From contig DYJC01000014.1 in NCBI GenBank assembly GCA_020723305.1, positions 1 to 64,000 of the forward strand: a stretch of 64,000 nucleotides of DNA, written 5' to 3'. Under the pieces are notes generated by a model. That model made no database searches, was not told the origin of the DNA, and saw nothing but the letters and a program-made list of their open reading frames with translations. Made by a program: the position numbers and the translations under genes. Below are positions 33,170-42,534 of the stretch, in pieces. The stretch is from Desulfosudis oleivorans. GTDB lineage: Bacteria > Desulfobacterota > Desulfobacteria > Desulfobacterales > SURF-7. Position 1 is the stretch's first letter. Every line of letters starts with the position of its first letter.

Positions 33170-34783
33170 ATGAGTTCAAAAGCCCATTTGAATCAAGCCA
33201 TCGCTTCTCATCTTATCGAAATCAAGGCAGACGAAAAACCGGATAAAGAAGTTCTTATTTTTGAGAACGGAGATTATGATGACGAAATTATTACTTATAA
33301 GGATCTTTATGAAAATTCCAATAAAGTAGCCCGTCTTCTTTTGGATATCGGCCTGAGCAAAGGAGATACCTATGCGGTATTCATGAGGAATCATCCGGAA
33401 TTTGTTTATGCAATGCTTGCAGGACCGGTTATCGGTGCCATCATGGTTCCCATCGATCCGAGGAGTCGAGGGGATCGATTGCGGTTTCTTTTAGCAAACT
33501 CCAATGTAAAAGCGGTATTTGTTTCCGGAGAATTGATGGCCCAGCTAAACCAGGTAATTGGTCAATTGCCGAACATCAAGCTGGTTAGTGTGATCTATCG
33601 GCCGGAGCAGCAGATAACGGTTTCTAGGGATTATCCATCTCTGAATGAAATACTGGAAAAAGATTCCTGGGATTTGGTTACTCAACAGATCATGGATGTT
33701 CGCCATCCCATGCAGATTATCTATACCTCCGGTACAACAGGAGACCCAAAAGGAGTAATGATACGTAATAATCGTTTTGGACTTTATAATATTGCCACTC
33801 GTCTTGTCTGGCAATATAAGCCAAATGACATTCTGTATTCCGGGCTCTCTCTGACTCATGGAAACGCACAGGCTGTGACGTTGTTCCCAAGCCTGAGTAC
33901 CGGAACCAAGGCTGTTTTCAGTGCTCGTTTTTCCAAGAGCAGGATTTGGGACATCTGCAGAAAGTATGGTTGTACCTCTTTTTCTCTCCTGGGTGGAATG
34001 ATGGCCGGAATTTATAATCAGGAGAAAAAGGAGAACGATAAGGATAACCCGGTTCAAACGGTCATGAGTGCAGGCACTCCGACTTCAATTTGGGAAGATT
34101 TTGAGAGACGATTTGATGTGAGGATTCTGGAGTGGTATGCGGCTGTTGAAGGTGGGTTTGCTTATAAGCCTCCTGGCAAGGGGCCGATTGGATCTTTTGG
34201 TAAACCGCTACCCGGAATGATGGAGTTCAAGATCATTGATGAGAAAGACAATACGATTCCCGATGGGGAAACGGGTGAGCTGATTATCAAAATGACCCGT
34301 GGCGAAACCAAGGTAGACTATCATGACCTCCCCGACGCGTCAGAAAATAAAACACGTGGCGGATGGTTGCGAACCGGTGATATTGTGAAAAAAGATTCGG
34401 ATGGATGGTACTTTTTCGTATGCCGCAAGGGAAGCGAACTCAGAAGATCCGGAGACTTTATTCAACCCGATCATATCGAGAAGGTTATCGGTGAACATCC
34501 TGATGTGAGTGAAGTCTGCATCTATGGGATTCCAGCTTCTTCTGGAGCCCCTGGAGAAAGTGATCTTGTCGCTGCAATTTCTCCTGTACCCGGGAAATCG
34601 ATTGATCCGAAGACTATTTATGAAAAGTGCAAAGCCGACTTAGAACCAAATTTCATTCCATCATTTCTTCAGTTCGTTGAGGAAATCCCGAAAACCATAT
34701 CTGAAAAAGCTTTGGATAGAGTATTACGGGAACAGTTTACAGCAGATGCCGAAAATATTTTTAATTTTGAAAATTACAGATAA
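33170..34783 (+). CDS. Acyl-CoA ligase (AMP-forming, CaiC-like)
   Basis: 537-residue adenylate-forming enzyme. P-loop IIYTSGTTGDPKGVMI near residue 185, the AMP-binding EWYAAVEGGF near 320, and the hinge motif GWLRTGDIVKKDSDGWYFFV near 400 are present. The C-terminal subdomain has GDFIQPDHIEKVIGEHP, and the catalytic Lys should be in ISEKALDRVLR. Similarity by eye is to the crotonobetaine/carnitine-CoA-ligase branch. It activates a carboxylic acid to its CoA thioester. The substrate is not visible. Operon context with SCP2, acyl-CoA dehydrogenase and thiolase points to a hydrophobic acid. Confidence 0.9.
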   Translation: MSSKAHLNQAIASHLIEIKADEKPDKEVLIFENGDYDDEIITYKDLYENSNKVARLLLDIGLSKGDTYAVFMRNHPEFVYAMLAGPVIGAIMVPIDPRSRGDRLRFLLANSNVKAVFVSGELMAQLNQVIGQLPNIKLVSVIYRPEQQITVSRDYPSLNEILEKDSWDLVTQQIMDVRHPMQIIYTSGTTGDPKGVMIRNNRFGLYNIATRLVWQYKPNDILYSGLSLTHGNAQAVTLFPSLSTGTKAVFSARFSKSRIWDICRKYGCTSFSLLGGMMAGIYNQEKKENDKDNPVQTVMSAGTPTSIWEDFERRFDVRILEWYAAVEGGFAYKPPGKGPIGSFGKPLPGMMEFKIIDEKDNTIPDGETGELIIKMTRGETKVDYHDLPDASENKTRGGWLRTGDIVKKDSDGWYFFVCRKGSELRRSGDFIQPDHIEKVIGEHPDVSEVCIYGIPASSGAPGESDLVAAISPVPGKSIDPKTIYEKCKADLEPNFIPSFLQFVEEIPKTISEKALDRVLREQFTADAENIFNFENYR

Positions 34784-34848
34784 TGATATTTTTTCTGAAT
34801 AGTGCCAACCTATATTCCGATGCCTTTTTGGGACGAAAGGAGTAGATC

Positions 34849-36069
34849 ATGATTGGTTATAAAGAGTTGAATATTGAATTGACGGATGAGCAAAATGCGA
34901 TCAAGGAGGAAACGCATCGTTTTGCAAAGGAGGTTTTACGGCCTGCCAGTATTGAGCTTGACAAAAAAGCACCAGATGATGTTATAAAAAGTAAATTGTT
35001 CTGGGATACAATGAAAAAAGGATATGATTTGGGCTATCATACAATTTTCATTCCGGATACATACGGAGGATTGGCAACGGATCCTCTGGAAACGCATATT
35101 GTACTGGAAGAGCTTGCATGGGGAAGTGTGGATTTTGCCATTGGCTTGGGTGTCTCCTGTTTTCCTGCTTTTTTTGCATCCATGGTTCCTTCAGAACGTC
35201 TGATTGATGAAATTATTAAGCCGTTCTGTCAATGCAAGGATGCTTCCATCATTGGATGCTGGGGGATCACAGAACCGGAACATGGTACAGATACCCTTTG
35301 CCCCTATACACCTCAATTTACCGATCCAACGATTTCCGGACAGGTGACAGCCCGTCTTGACGGTGATGAATGGGTTATTGAAGGGCAGAAGTCAGCATGG
35401 GTTTCGAATGGCACGATTGCAACGCAGACCCTTGCATATTTGACAATCGATCCTTCAAAGGGCATGTCAGGAGGAGGAATCTGTATTATCCCCCTTGATC
35501 TTCCGGGTGTTCGAAGGGGAAAACCGCTTAACAAGATGGGGCAGCGCGCCCTCAACCAGGGTGAAATTTTTTTTGATCAGGTGCGGGTACCAAAGGAGTA
35601 CATGCTCGTAGATGAGGAAAGCTATGATTCAATGCTGGATATCACACTGTCGACGGCAAACGCCGGCATGGGAGCCATGTTTGTTGGTGTTGCAAGGGCA
35701 GCATATGAAGAAGCCCTTGCATACTCCAAACAGCGGATTCAAGGTGGAAAACCGTTATTTGAACATCAAATGATCAAACATAAACTGTTCAATATGTTTA
35801 TGAAGATTGAAGCGGCAAGAGCCTTGTCTCGTTCCGCCATGATTTACAACTACAATAACACGCCGCCAATGATTGAATACTCGATTGCTTCAAAAGTGTT
35901 TTGCACGAATGTATCACTGGAAGTTACCAGTGAAGCGATTCAGATTTTTGGCGGAAACGGTTTGAGTTGTGAATATCCGGTTGAGAAATTTTTCAGAGAC
36001 GCTCGTGCAGGCTTGATTGAAGATGGGGCAAATGACAGCCTGATGATTACAGGCGCGCATCATTTATAA
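34849..36069 (+). CDS. Acyl-CoA dehydrogenase
   Basis: 406-residue flavoenzyme. It has WGITEPEHGTDT, a variant of the TEPxxGSD loop, GQKSAWVSNGTIA, the QIFGGNGLSCEYPVEKFF RDARA block and a C-terminal IEDGANDSLMI with the Glu at the catalytic-base position. The N-terminus LTDEQNAIKEETHRFAKEVL is the standard first helix. The unusual EHGT and DGAND variants mark a subfamily different from the two dehydrogenases at 22.9-25.3 kb. Fourth enzyme-related gene of the operon; strong AAAGGAG upstream. Confidence 0.9.
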   Translation: MIGYKELNIELTDEQNAIKEETHRFAKEVLRPASIELDKKAPDDVIKSKLFWDTMKKGYDLGYHTIFIPDTYGGLATDPLETHIVLEELAWGSVDFAIGLGVSCFPAFFASMVPSERLIDEIIKPFCQCKDASIIGCWGITEPEHGTDTLCPYTPQFTDPTISGQVTARLDGDEWVIEGQKSAWVSNGTIATQTLAYLTIDPSKGMSGGGICIIPLDLPGVRRGKPLNKMGQRALNQGEIFFDQVRVPKEYMLVDEESYDSMLDITLSTANAGMGAMFVGVARAAYEEALAYSKQRIQGGKPLFEHQMIKHKLFNMFMKIEAARALSRSAMIYNYNNTPPMIEYSIASKVFCTNVSLEVTSEAIQIFGGNGLSCEYPVEKFFRDARAGLIEDGANDSLMITGAHHL

Positions 36070-36094
36070 TCCTATAATTGAAGGAAGGAAAAGA

Positions 36095-37333
36095 ATGGAG
36101 AATGTTTATATTATCGGACTTGGAATGATTCGGTTTAATAAGTATCCGGACCGTGGTGTCCGCGATATGTCTCATGAGGTTACACGGCTGGCTTTGGAAG
36201 ATGCAGGGCTGGAAAAAGAAGATTTACAAGCGGCATTTTTTTCCAATACATTCTGGGGAATGTTTGACAATCAGCATTCCATCAGAGGGGAAGTCGCACT
36301 CCGATCCATGGGGATTGAACGGATTCCGGTGACCAATGTGGAAAACGCCTGTGCCGGGGCATCTACTGCCCTTCATCTTGCATATACCGGTATACGAGCC
36401 GGGATGTACGATGTGGCTATCGCACTTGGGTCTGAAAAAATCACCAACCCCAATAAAGCCCTGTCTCTTTCCGCCTATGCCACATGTATGGATGTTGGAA
36501 ATTTTGAGAATCAATTAAAGAGAATGGAGGAGTTGAACAAAACATTTCAGGTAGAAATTCCGAAAGATCAGACTCAACCGGGAGAGGGTCGAAGTATTTT
36601 TATGGATGCATATGCTATGGGCGCGCGTTGGCATATGAGCACCTATGGATCTACGCAGAGGCAATTGGCTCTTATTTGTTCAAAAAATCATTGGCATGGG
36701 TCATTAAACCCCATGTCCCAATACCAGATGAATATGACGTTGGAAGAGGTTTTGGCGGACAAGCCGATTGCCTATCCTCTTACAAGGGCAATGTGTGCGC
36801 CGGTAGGCGATGGAGCTGCTGCCGCAATCATCTGTTCTGAGAGATACTTGAAAAAACTGGTTGGTGCCCGTCCGATCCGGATTCGAGCATCGGTTCTTGG
36901 AACCGGGTCTGATCGAACGTTAGATGGAGAAGATATCGGAGAACGTTTGGCGAAAGAGGCATATGAGATTGCTCAAGTAGGGCCATCTGATATCAGTCTG
37001 GCTGAACTCCATGATGCAACAGCATATGGGGAACTTCATCAAACCGAAGCAATGGGTTTTTGCCCGATCGGTGAAGGAGGGCCCTATGCTGAAACCGGTG
37101 CGACAAAGCTTGATGGCAAACAGCCTGTCAATACCAGTGGGGGGTTGGAGTGCCGTGGTCATCCGATTGGTGCTTCCGGCCTGGCCCAGATTTATGAGAT
37201 CGGTATTCAGTTGAGGGGTGAGGCTGGAAAACGTCAGGTTGAAGGGGCAAGACTGGGGCTTGCGGAAAATGGAGGCGGCAACATTGGAGTCGAGGAGGCG
37301 GCCATGTGTATTCATATTCTTGAAAAAGTATGA
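36095..37333 (+). CDS. SCPx-type thiolase
   Basis: 412-residue thiolase. The nucleophile segment is TNVENACAGASTALHLA (Cys near residue 86); the C-terminal catalytic block is GGLECRGHPIGASGLAQIYE with the GHP histidine near 350 and a cysteine two residues before it; LAELHDATAYGEL provides the His-Asp pair. Closest in layout to the thiolase at 18956-20164, so the window holds two SCPx-type thiolases in separate operons. It should cleave a 3-ketoacyl-CoA. Lies 25 nt after the dehydrogenase gene. Confidence 0.9.
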   Translation: MENVYIIGLGMIRFNKYPDRGVRDMSHEVTRLALEDAGLEKEDLQAAFFSNTFWGMFDNQHSIRGEVALRSMGIERIPVTNVENACAGASTALHLAYTGIRAGMYDVAIALGSEKITNPNKALSLSAYATCMDVGNFENQLKRMEELNKTFQVEIPKDQTQPGEGRSIFMDAYAMGARWHMSTYGSTQRQLALICSKNHWHGSLNPMSQYQMNMTLEEVLADKPIAYPLTRAMCAPVGDGAAAAIICSERYLKKLVGARPIRIRASVLGTGSDRTLDGEDIGERLAKEAYEIAQVGPSDISLAELHDATAYGELHQTEAMGFCPIGEGGPYAETGATKLDGKQPVNTSGGLECRGHPIGASGLAQIYEIGIQLRGEAGKRQVEGARLGLAENGGGNIGVEEAAMCIHILEKV

Positions 37334-37366
37334 TTTGAATTCGATCTGTTTCAGGAGAAATTTATT

Positions 37367-38167
37367 TTGAAAAAAAGTATTGCAATAACCGGCGCGGCTT
37401 CAGGAATTGGGAAAGCGACTGCTGAAATGTTTTTCAGTAAGGGGTGGTATGTTGGATTGTTTGATATCAATGAAAAGGATTTGACTTCTCTTTTTTCAAG
37501 GTTTGATGAAAAAAGTGCATGTATGAGAAAAATGGATGTCTCCGACCCTGAAAGCGTGAAAGATGCGATCCATTTTTTTTCTGAAAAAACAGATGGAAAA
37601 ATGAATGTCCTTTTCAATTGTGCCGGTATTCTCCAGATGGGGCATCATGAAAAGATTCCGCTGGAGATTCAAAAAAAAATTGTGGATGTCAACCTCATCG
37701 GTATTTTGAACTGTATTGATGCGAGTTTTACTATCCTGAAAAATACAGATGACAGCCGGATCATCAACATGTCTTCCGGGTCTGCAACCTATGGAACGCC
37801 TGAGTTGGCTGTTTATTCCAGTACCAAGTTCGCAGTTCGGGGTCTGACTGAAGCGCTGAATATTGAATTTGAAGATCAGGGAATCTGGGTGTGTGATATT
37901 ATGGCGCCATTCGTCAGTACACCCATGATCATGAATGCAGAGCAGAAAGCATCCAGTGTCAGAAAACTTGGCGTGTGGGTTTCACCCGATCAGGTTGCAG
38001 AGACAGCCTGGAAAGCTGCGCATGGCCGTAAAGTCCATTGGATCGTAAGTCTGCATTTGAAATTATTGATGATTCTGACCAAAATAGGGAACATGCATGT
38101 TACTCGATTTCTGGTAAAACTGTTGGCATTTTCATCCAGACAGGTCTCAAAAAAAATGAATCACTGA
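37367..38167 (+). CDS. Short-chain dehydrogenase/reductase
   Basis: 266 residues from a TTG with CAGGAGA upstream. Classical SDR: TGAASGIGKATAEMF, NCAGILQMG, the Ser in IINMSSGSATYG, and YSSTKFAVRG with catalytic Tyr and Lys near residue 150. The C-terminal hydrophobic stretch LHLKLLMILTKIGNMHVTRFLVKLLAF may be a membrane association. Probably oxidises or reduces a hydroxyl/keto group of the operon's substrate. Last gene before a strong terminator. Confidence 0.85.
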   Translation: MKKSIAITGAASGIGKATAEMFFSKGWYVGLFDINEKDLTSLFSRFDEKSACMRKMDVSDPESVKDAIHFFSEKTDGKMNVLFNCAGILQMGHHEKIPLEIQKKIVDVNLIGILNCIDASFTILKNTDDSRIINMSSGSATYGTPELAVYSSTKFAVRGLTEALNIEFEDQGIWVCDIMAPFVSTPMIMNAEQKASSVRKLGVWVSPDQVAETAWKAAHGRKVHWIVSLHLKLLMILTKIGNMHVTRFLVKLLAFSSRQVSKKMNH

Positions 38168-38220
38168 TTTTTACAGTGACACCTTGAGCCTCAAAACCAG
38201 TTGAGACTCCCTTTTGTAAC

Positions 38221-38277
38221 AGAAGCTATCTTAAAAATGGTTGAGAGAATTACCTTTTTGAGATAGCTTCTTTTTTT
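38221..38277 (+). terminator. Rho-independent terminator of the SCP2 operon
   Basis: AGAAGCTATCT (38221-38231) pairs perfectly with AGATAGCTTCT (38261-38271), with an inner AAAAATGGT/ACCTTTTT extension, followed by seven T residues. It lies 53 nt past the SDR stop codon. Confidence 0.9.
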
Positions 38278-38329
38278 AAAAACATCAGAGTACCGTTCTA
38301 CTTCAAAATTGATTGAAAATTAAATTCTT

Positions 38330-39331
38330 ATGAATATTTGCAATGTAAGCGTAGAAAGAAAAGATAATTCCTGTTTAAAAATTACCTGGAACGTAGAAGA
38401 TTCGAATCAGGTGATTACGATATATTCAGGAGATTCGCCGGATCATATCGACTACCTGAATCCAATTGCCAGAGTTACACATGGCAACGATTTTACTGTT
38501 CAGGATCACACGCCTGATTCTCGAAAATATTTCTCAATCATATCGGATAACAGCAAGGAAATTATTACATCGGAAAGATTGGTATGTATGGAAGGTACTC
38601 ATAATTTCAGAGATCTTGGGGGATATAAAACCCAATCGGGAAAGTATGTCAAATGGGGACAAATATTTCGATCTGACGCCCTTTCAAAGCTAACCAGCCG
38701 GGATCAGCAGCTGTTAACCCGCCTGGGTCTAAAAACCGTATGTGATTTTCGAAGCAAAGCCGAGGTGGAGAGGTCTCCAGATAATCTTCCGGGTGATGAT
38801 TCTATTGCATACCTTCATCTTCCGGTTTCGAGTCATAATTTTGATACGCTTTCCGCATTAGAAAGATTACAGAAAGGAGATACTGAATGGCTGACGGAGT
38901 CCTTTATGAGAGAAGGCTATATTACGAACATTGATCAATACGCTCAAACTTGGGGAAAGGTATTGACCTGTCTGTCTTTATCTGAAAATCGACCTCTGGT
39001 CTTTCACTGTACTGCTGGAAAAGACAGGACAGGTACCTGTGCAGCAATATTACTCCTTTTGCTAGGTGTGCCTGAGGAAACCGTTATTCTGGATCATGGT
39101 CTATCCAATCTTTTCCTTGCGAATTTTTTAGAAAAACTGTTTGTCTATTTTAAAGCTTTCGGTATTGAAAGAGAGAAGATCTCTCCATATCTCACTGCTC
39201 CCGAGGATGCAATTATCTCACTGCTGAATCATATTCGAAAAAAATATGGTTCTTCTGAAAAATATCTAATAAAAATGACAGGAATAAATCCAGAAACGAT
39301 TAATTGTTTGCGCAGGGATTTATTGGAATAG
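38330..39331 (+). CDS. Tyrosine/dual-specificity protein phosphatase
   Basis: 333 residues. Residues about 95-330 match the Y_phosphatase3 family: the entry motif GTHNFRDLGGYKTQSGKYVKWG, IFRSDALSKL, VCDFRSKAEVERSPD and the signature loop VFHCTAGKDRTGTCAA (Cys near 227) that forms the phosphocysteine intermediate. The N-terminal ~90 residues look like a beta-sandwich (fibronectin-like), LKITWNVEDSN...YFSIISDNSKEIITSERL, which is common in this family. No signal peptide, so cytoplasmic. The substrate is unknown and it stands alone between terminator and glnD. Confidence 0.88.
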   Translation: MNICNVSVERKDNSCLKITWNVEDSNQVITIYSGDSPDHIDYLNPIARVTHGNDFTVQDHTPDSRKYFSIISDNSKEIITSERLVCMEGTHNFRDLGGYKTQSGKYVKWGQIFRSDALSKLTSRDQQLLTRLGLKTVCDFRSKAEVERSPDNLPGDDSIAYLHLPVSSHNFDTLSALERLQKGDTEWLTESFMREGYITNIDQYAQTWGKVLTCLSLSENRPLVFHCTAGKDRTGTCAAILLLLLGVPEETVILDHGLSNLFLANFLEKLFVYFKAFGIEREKISPYLTAPEDAIISLLNHIRKKYGSSEKYLIKMTGINPETINCLRRDLLE

Positions 39332-39512
39332 TGTTCGTCATTCCGGAATTGACGGCTTTGAAAACACTCCGATTTCAAGTTGACTCCTCACTTTAAAAAA
39401 ACCGAATATGACGTTTTTGTTAAAAGTTAGAATTAATTACATAAATGTAAAAAAGTTTGAGGGGGCCGGTATTTAATATATTGAAATGGTAATGCAAAAT
39501 CCAAATTTCGTT

Positions 39513-39530
39513 TTGGCCTGTATGTTGCAT
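39513..39530 (+). promoter_or_regulatory. Candidate sigma-54 promoter of glnD
   Basis: TTGGCCTGTATGTTGCAT has the -24 GG (39515-39516) and -12 GC (39527-39528) exactly 10 nt apart, and the TTGCA half is perfect. It lies about 85 nt before the glnD ATG. A sigma-54 promoter for a nitrogen-signalling gene makes biological sense. No enhancer site was identified. Confidence 0.55.
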
Positions 39531-39612
39531 TAATTGATGTCTTTTATTGGAATGCTATCAAAAATGGATTCATTGACTTGTTCCGTAGTCATCAGTTATT
39601 CGTAATGTAAAA

Positions 39613-42219
39613 ATGGATACTCAATTATTAACAAATTTTCGAATAGAAAAAGAGGCACTTGTCGGACTTTTCTTAAAAGGCGAGAACCGGTCTTTTATTA
39701 AAAAACATACTGAGATTCTGGATCGATATTTTTACGAGAGCTTTGAATGCAGCCGAGTTGGCCCAGTAGTAAATATTTTTAAAAACCCCTATGCCATTAT
39801 TGCTCTTGGTGGATATGGGCGGGAAGAGCTGTGCCTGTGTTCAGATATTGACCTGTTGTTTCTTTTCAAGCACGACGTGCCTTCTGAAGCTGAAAAATTG
39901 ATTCAGGAGATTATCTATCCCCTTTGGGATCTTGGGTATGATGTCGGGCATTCAACCCGATCCATGAAAGAGTGCTTAAATTTAGCCTATGAAAATCTGG
40001 ATGTGTTTACATCACTTCTTGATGCTCGATTTCTGTGTGGCATATCAACCTTGTATTCTGAGTTAAAAGAAAAAATGAATACCTTGTTGATTCAGGGGCG
40101 ATCAAAAAAACTGGTCGCTGATCTAGTAGCAAAAAATATGGAACGGCATCATCGATTCGGAGATTCAACCTATCTCCTGGAACCGAATATCAAGGAAGGC
40201 CAAGGAGGACTCAGAGATTACCATACCATTCTTTGGATAACAAAAATCAAGTCGAAATTAAAGACACCAAGAGATCTTGAGTATTATGGGCATCTCTCCC
40301 ATGATGAATATGAAGCACTGAATCAGGCGCTATCTTTCATCTGGTTGGTTCGAAATCATTTACATCGGCTTTTTGGACGGAAATTAGATCAGCTTTCCTT
40401 TACCTACCAAGAAAAATTGTCAAAAATATTGGGTTTTAAAACTATAGGCAATCAGATGGCTGTTGAAAGATTTCTCGGACACCTTCACGGTCAGATGGAG
40501 TTGATAAAACAGTACAATCTTATGATTCTATTAGAGTTTGGATATTCATACAATAAAAAGCCAATGCGGAAACACACGGTTACAAAAAGCAAGGTCGATG
40601 GGTTAACAGTTTCAGGCAACATGCTCAAATTTTCTTCAATTCGGGCGCTTATGGCAAAACCAACGCTTCTCTTGAAAATTTTCGAGGAAAGCGCTCGACT
40701 GAAAATCCCTTTGAGTGCTGAAGCCAAAAGGGTAATCAAGGATTTTTCCCATTTGGTCAATAAACAATTTAGAAGTTCTCCTGAAAACGTAAAAATTTTT
40801 GAGCAGATTCTTATTAAGCCCGCTGTCCAATTTAATGTACTGAATGAAATGTTGAACACCGGATTTCTTCCGAATTTTATACCGGAGATTCAAAAGATCG
40901 TTAATCGAATTCAGTATAATACCTATCACTTATATCCGGTTGACAGGCATTCGCTTTTTACAGTCAGGACGATTAAAAGTTTTCCTTTGTGTAGTGATAA
41001 AGATGAATTTGATCTATGCCGGAAATTGTATAAAGAGATTGGCATGAAACGGATACTGCTTCTCTGGGCTGCGTTGTTGCATGATATCGGGAAAGGTGAA
41101 GACCATGGGAATCACTCTGAAATAGGTTCAGAGATTGTCATCAGAATCATGAAAAGATACGGTTATCGTGAAAAACAGATTGATACAATATCTTTTTTGG
41201 TCAGGGAGCACCTTTTTCTGATGAAAACCGCCACACGAAGAGATATTAATGATGAAGAGGCCATTATTGCCTGTGCCAGGAAGATAGGAAACATAGAAAG
41301 ATTAAAAATGCTTTATCTACTATCAGTTGGCGATTCTATGTCTACCGGCCCTAAAGCTTGGAATGAATGGACTGCTACACTGCTTCGCGATCTGTTTTTT
41401 AAAGTATTAAATATCCTTGAGAAAGGAGAATTTGCTACTTCTCAAGCAGTTGAGACTGTAAGGAAAAAGATGTCAGATACAGTCGGATTGGCAAAAAATA
41501 AGCATGAAAGAAGAGTGATCCAAGATCACTTTAACATATTATCACCTCGTTATATGCTTTATGTAAGCGCTATTGATATTTATTCACACTGGAATTTATT
41601 CCATACACTGGGCGCTCGTGAGTTTGTCTGGGAGATCTGGCATGACAAGAAATCTGATACAAGAAAAGTAACGGTGTGTGCCAAAGATCGGTCCGGGTTA
41701 TTTTCGAAAATTGCTGGTGTATTTACCATGAACAGTTTGGATATTCTGGATGCACAGGCCTATACTTGGAGGAATGGAATCGCTCTTGATATTTTTCGGG
41801 TAAAGCCACCGGCGGATCAGGTTTTTGAAAATGAAAAATGGGAAAAGGCGGAAAAAAATCTTGAGTCAGCCTTGGCCGGTGATCTTGACCTTGATTCTGA
41901 GGTGAAAAAGAAAAAAGTAATGCCTCCGTCCCTTCAATCCCTCTATGCAGGAAGGCCGAACCGCATTAATATCGATAATGAAAGCTCCAGCTTTTTCACA
42001 ATAATTGAGGTATTTACAAATGATTTTCCTGGCCTGCTCTATCGGATAACCGATGTTTTTTTCAAGAAAGGTTATAATGTCCATGTAGCAATCATAGCAA
42101 CAAAAGTAGACCAGGTAGTGGATATTTTCTATATTCGAAATGTTCTTGGAGAAAAAATTGATCACCCGGATGAGGTAAATGCCCTAAGAGCAGCTGTTGA
42201 TAAGGTATTGCTTGTATAG
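39613..42219 (+). CDS. glnD: Bifunctional uridylyltransferase/uridylyl-removing enzyme GlnD
   Basis: Primary nitrogen sensor that adds UMP to PII proteins under nitrogen limitation and removes it when glutamine is high. 868 residues, typical. Order of domains: nucleotidyltransferase with ALGGYGREELCLCSDIDLLF near residue 60; the UTase C-terminal helical domain with LEPNIKEGQGGLRDYH near 195; an HD hydrolase domain near 460-580 (LLWAALLHDIGKG, HS); two ACT domains at the end (VTVCAKDRSGLFSKIAGVF near 685; FTNDFPGLLYRITDVFF near 800) that bind glutamine. A candidate sigma-54 promoter precedes it. No PII gene is in the window. Confidence 0.96.
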   Translation: MDTQLLTNFRIEKEALVGLFLKGENRSFIKKHTEILDRYFYESFECSRVGPVVNIFKNPYAIIALGGYGREELCLCSDIDLLFLFKHDVPSEAEKLIQEIIYPLWDLGYDVGHSTRSMKECLNLAYENLDVFTSLLDARFLCGISTLYSELKEKMNTLLIQGRSKKLVADLVAKNMERHHRFGDSTYLLEPNIKEGQGGLRDYHTILWITKIKSKLKTPRDLEYYGHLSHDEYEALNQALSFIWLVRNHLHRLFGRKLDQLSFTYQEKLSKILGFKTIGNQMAVERFLGHLHGQMELIKQYNLMILLEFGYSYNKKPMRKHTVTKSKVDGLTVSGNMLKFSSIRALMAKPTLLLKIFEESARLKIPLSAEAKRVIKDFSHLVNKQFRSSPENVKIFEQILIKPAVQFNVLNEMLNTGFLPNFIPEIQKIVNRIQYNTYHLYPVDRHSLFTVRTIKSFPLCSDKDEFDLCRKLYKEIGMKRILLLWAALLHDIGKGEDHGNHSEIGSEIVIRIMKRYGYREKQIDTISFLVREHLFLMKTATRRDINDEEAIIACARKIGNIERLKMLYLLSVGDSMSTGPKAWNEWTATLLRDLFFKVLNILEKGEFATSQAVETVRKKMSDTVGLAKNKHERRVIQDHFNILSPRYMLYVSAIDIYSHWNLFHTLGAREFVWEIWHDKKSDTRKVTVCAKDRSGLFSKIAGVFTMNSLDILDAQAYTWRNGIALDIFRVKPPADQVFENEKWEKAEKNLESALAGDLDLDSEVKKKKVMPPSLQSLYAGRPNRINIDNESSSFFTIIEVFTNDFPGLLYRITDVFFKKGYNVHVAIIATKVDQVVDIFYIRNVLGEKIDHPDEVNALRAAVDKVLLV

Positions 42220-42323
42220 TCAAACTTTTTTCAAAATTGATCCAATTGACTTGGAAAGATTATTCCACCTAATATGCGTTAAAATTACCCCTCCTAGTAA
42301 GATTCTGAGCTTATAGCAAGACA

Positions 42324-42450
42324 TGACATTTTTTGTCACTTTTTTTTTACGATAATTGTCACTCAAACCCTTCATTTGCAGCAAATGATTAATTTAACAA
42401 TTTGATTTTATTTAAAAATTAATAAAACCATTTTTGGCACACATCTTGTT
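42324..42450 (+). promoter_or_regulatory. Candidate sigma-54 promoter and upstream palindrome of the TPR gene
   Basis: TTGGCAC (42434-42440) is followed by TTGTT (42446-42450), placing -24 GG and -12 GT 10 nt apart; only the C of the -12 GC is changed. About 100 nt upstream, TGACA-TTTTT-TGTCA (42324-42338) is a perfect palindrome where an enhancer-binding protein could sit, and a further TTGTCA follows near 42357. The gene starts at 42535. Confidence 0.5.
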
Positions 42451-42534
42451 AAGTCCCTATCATATAAGCTGTTAATTTTATATGGATTTCACTTCTGGTT
42501 GGTTTCTGTACTTCGATGGAAAAAAGGAGCTTGT

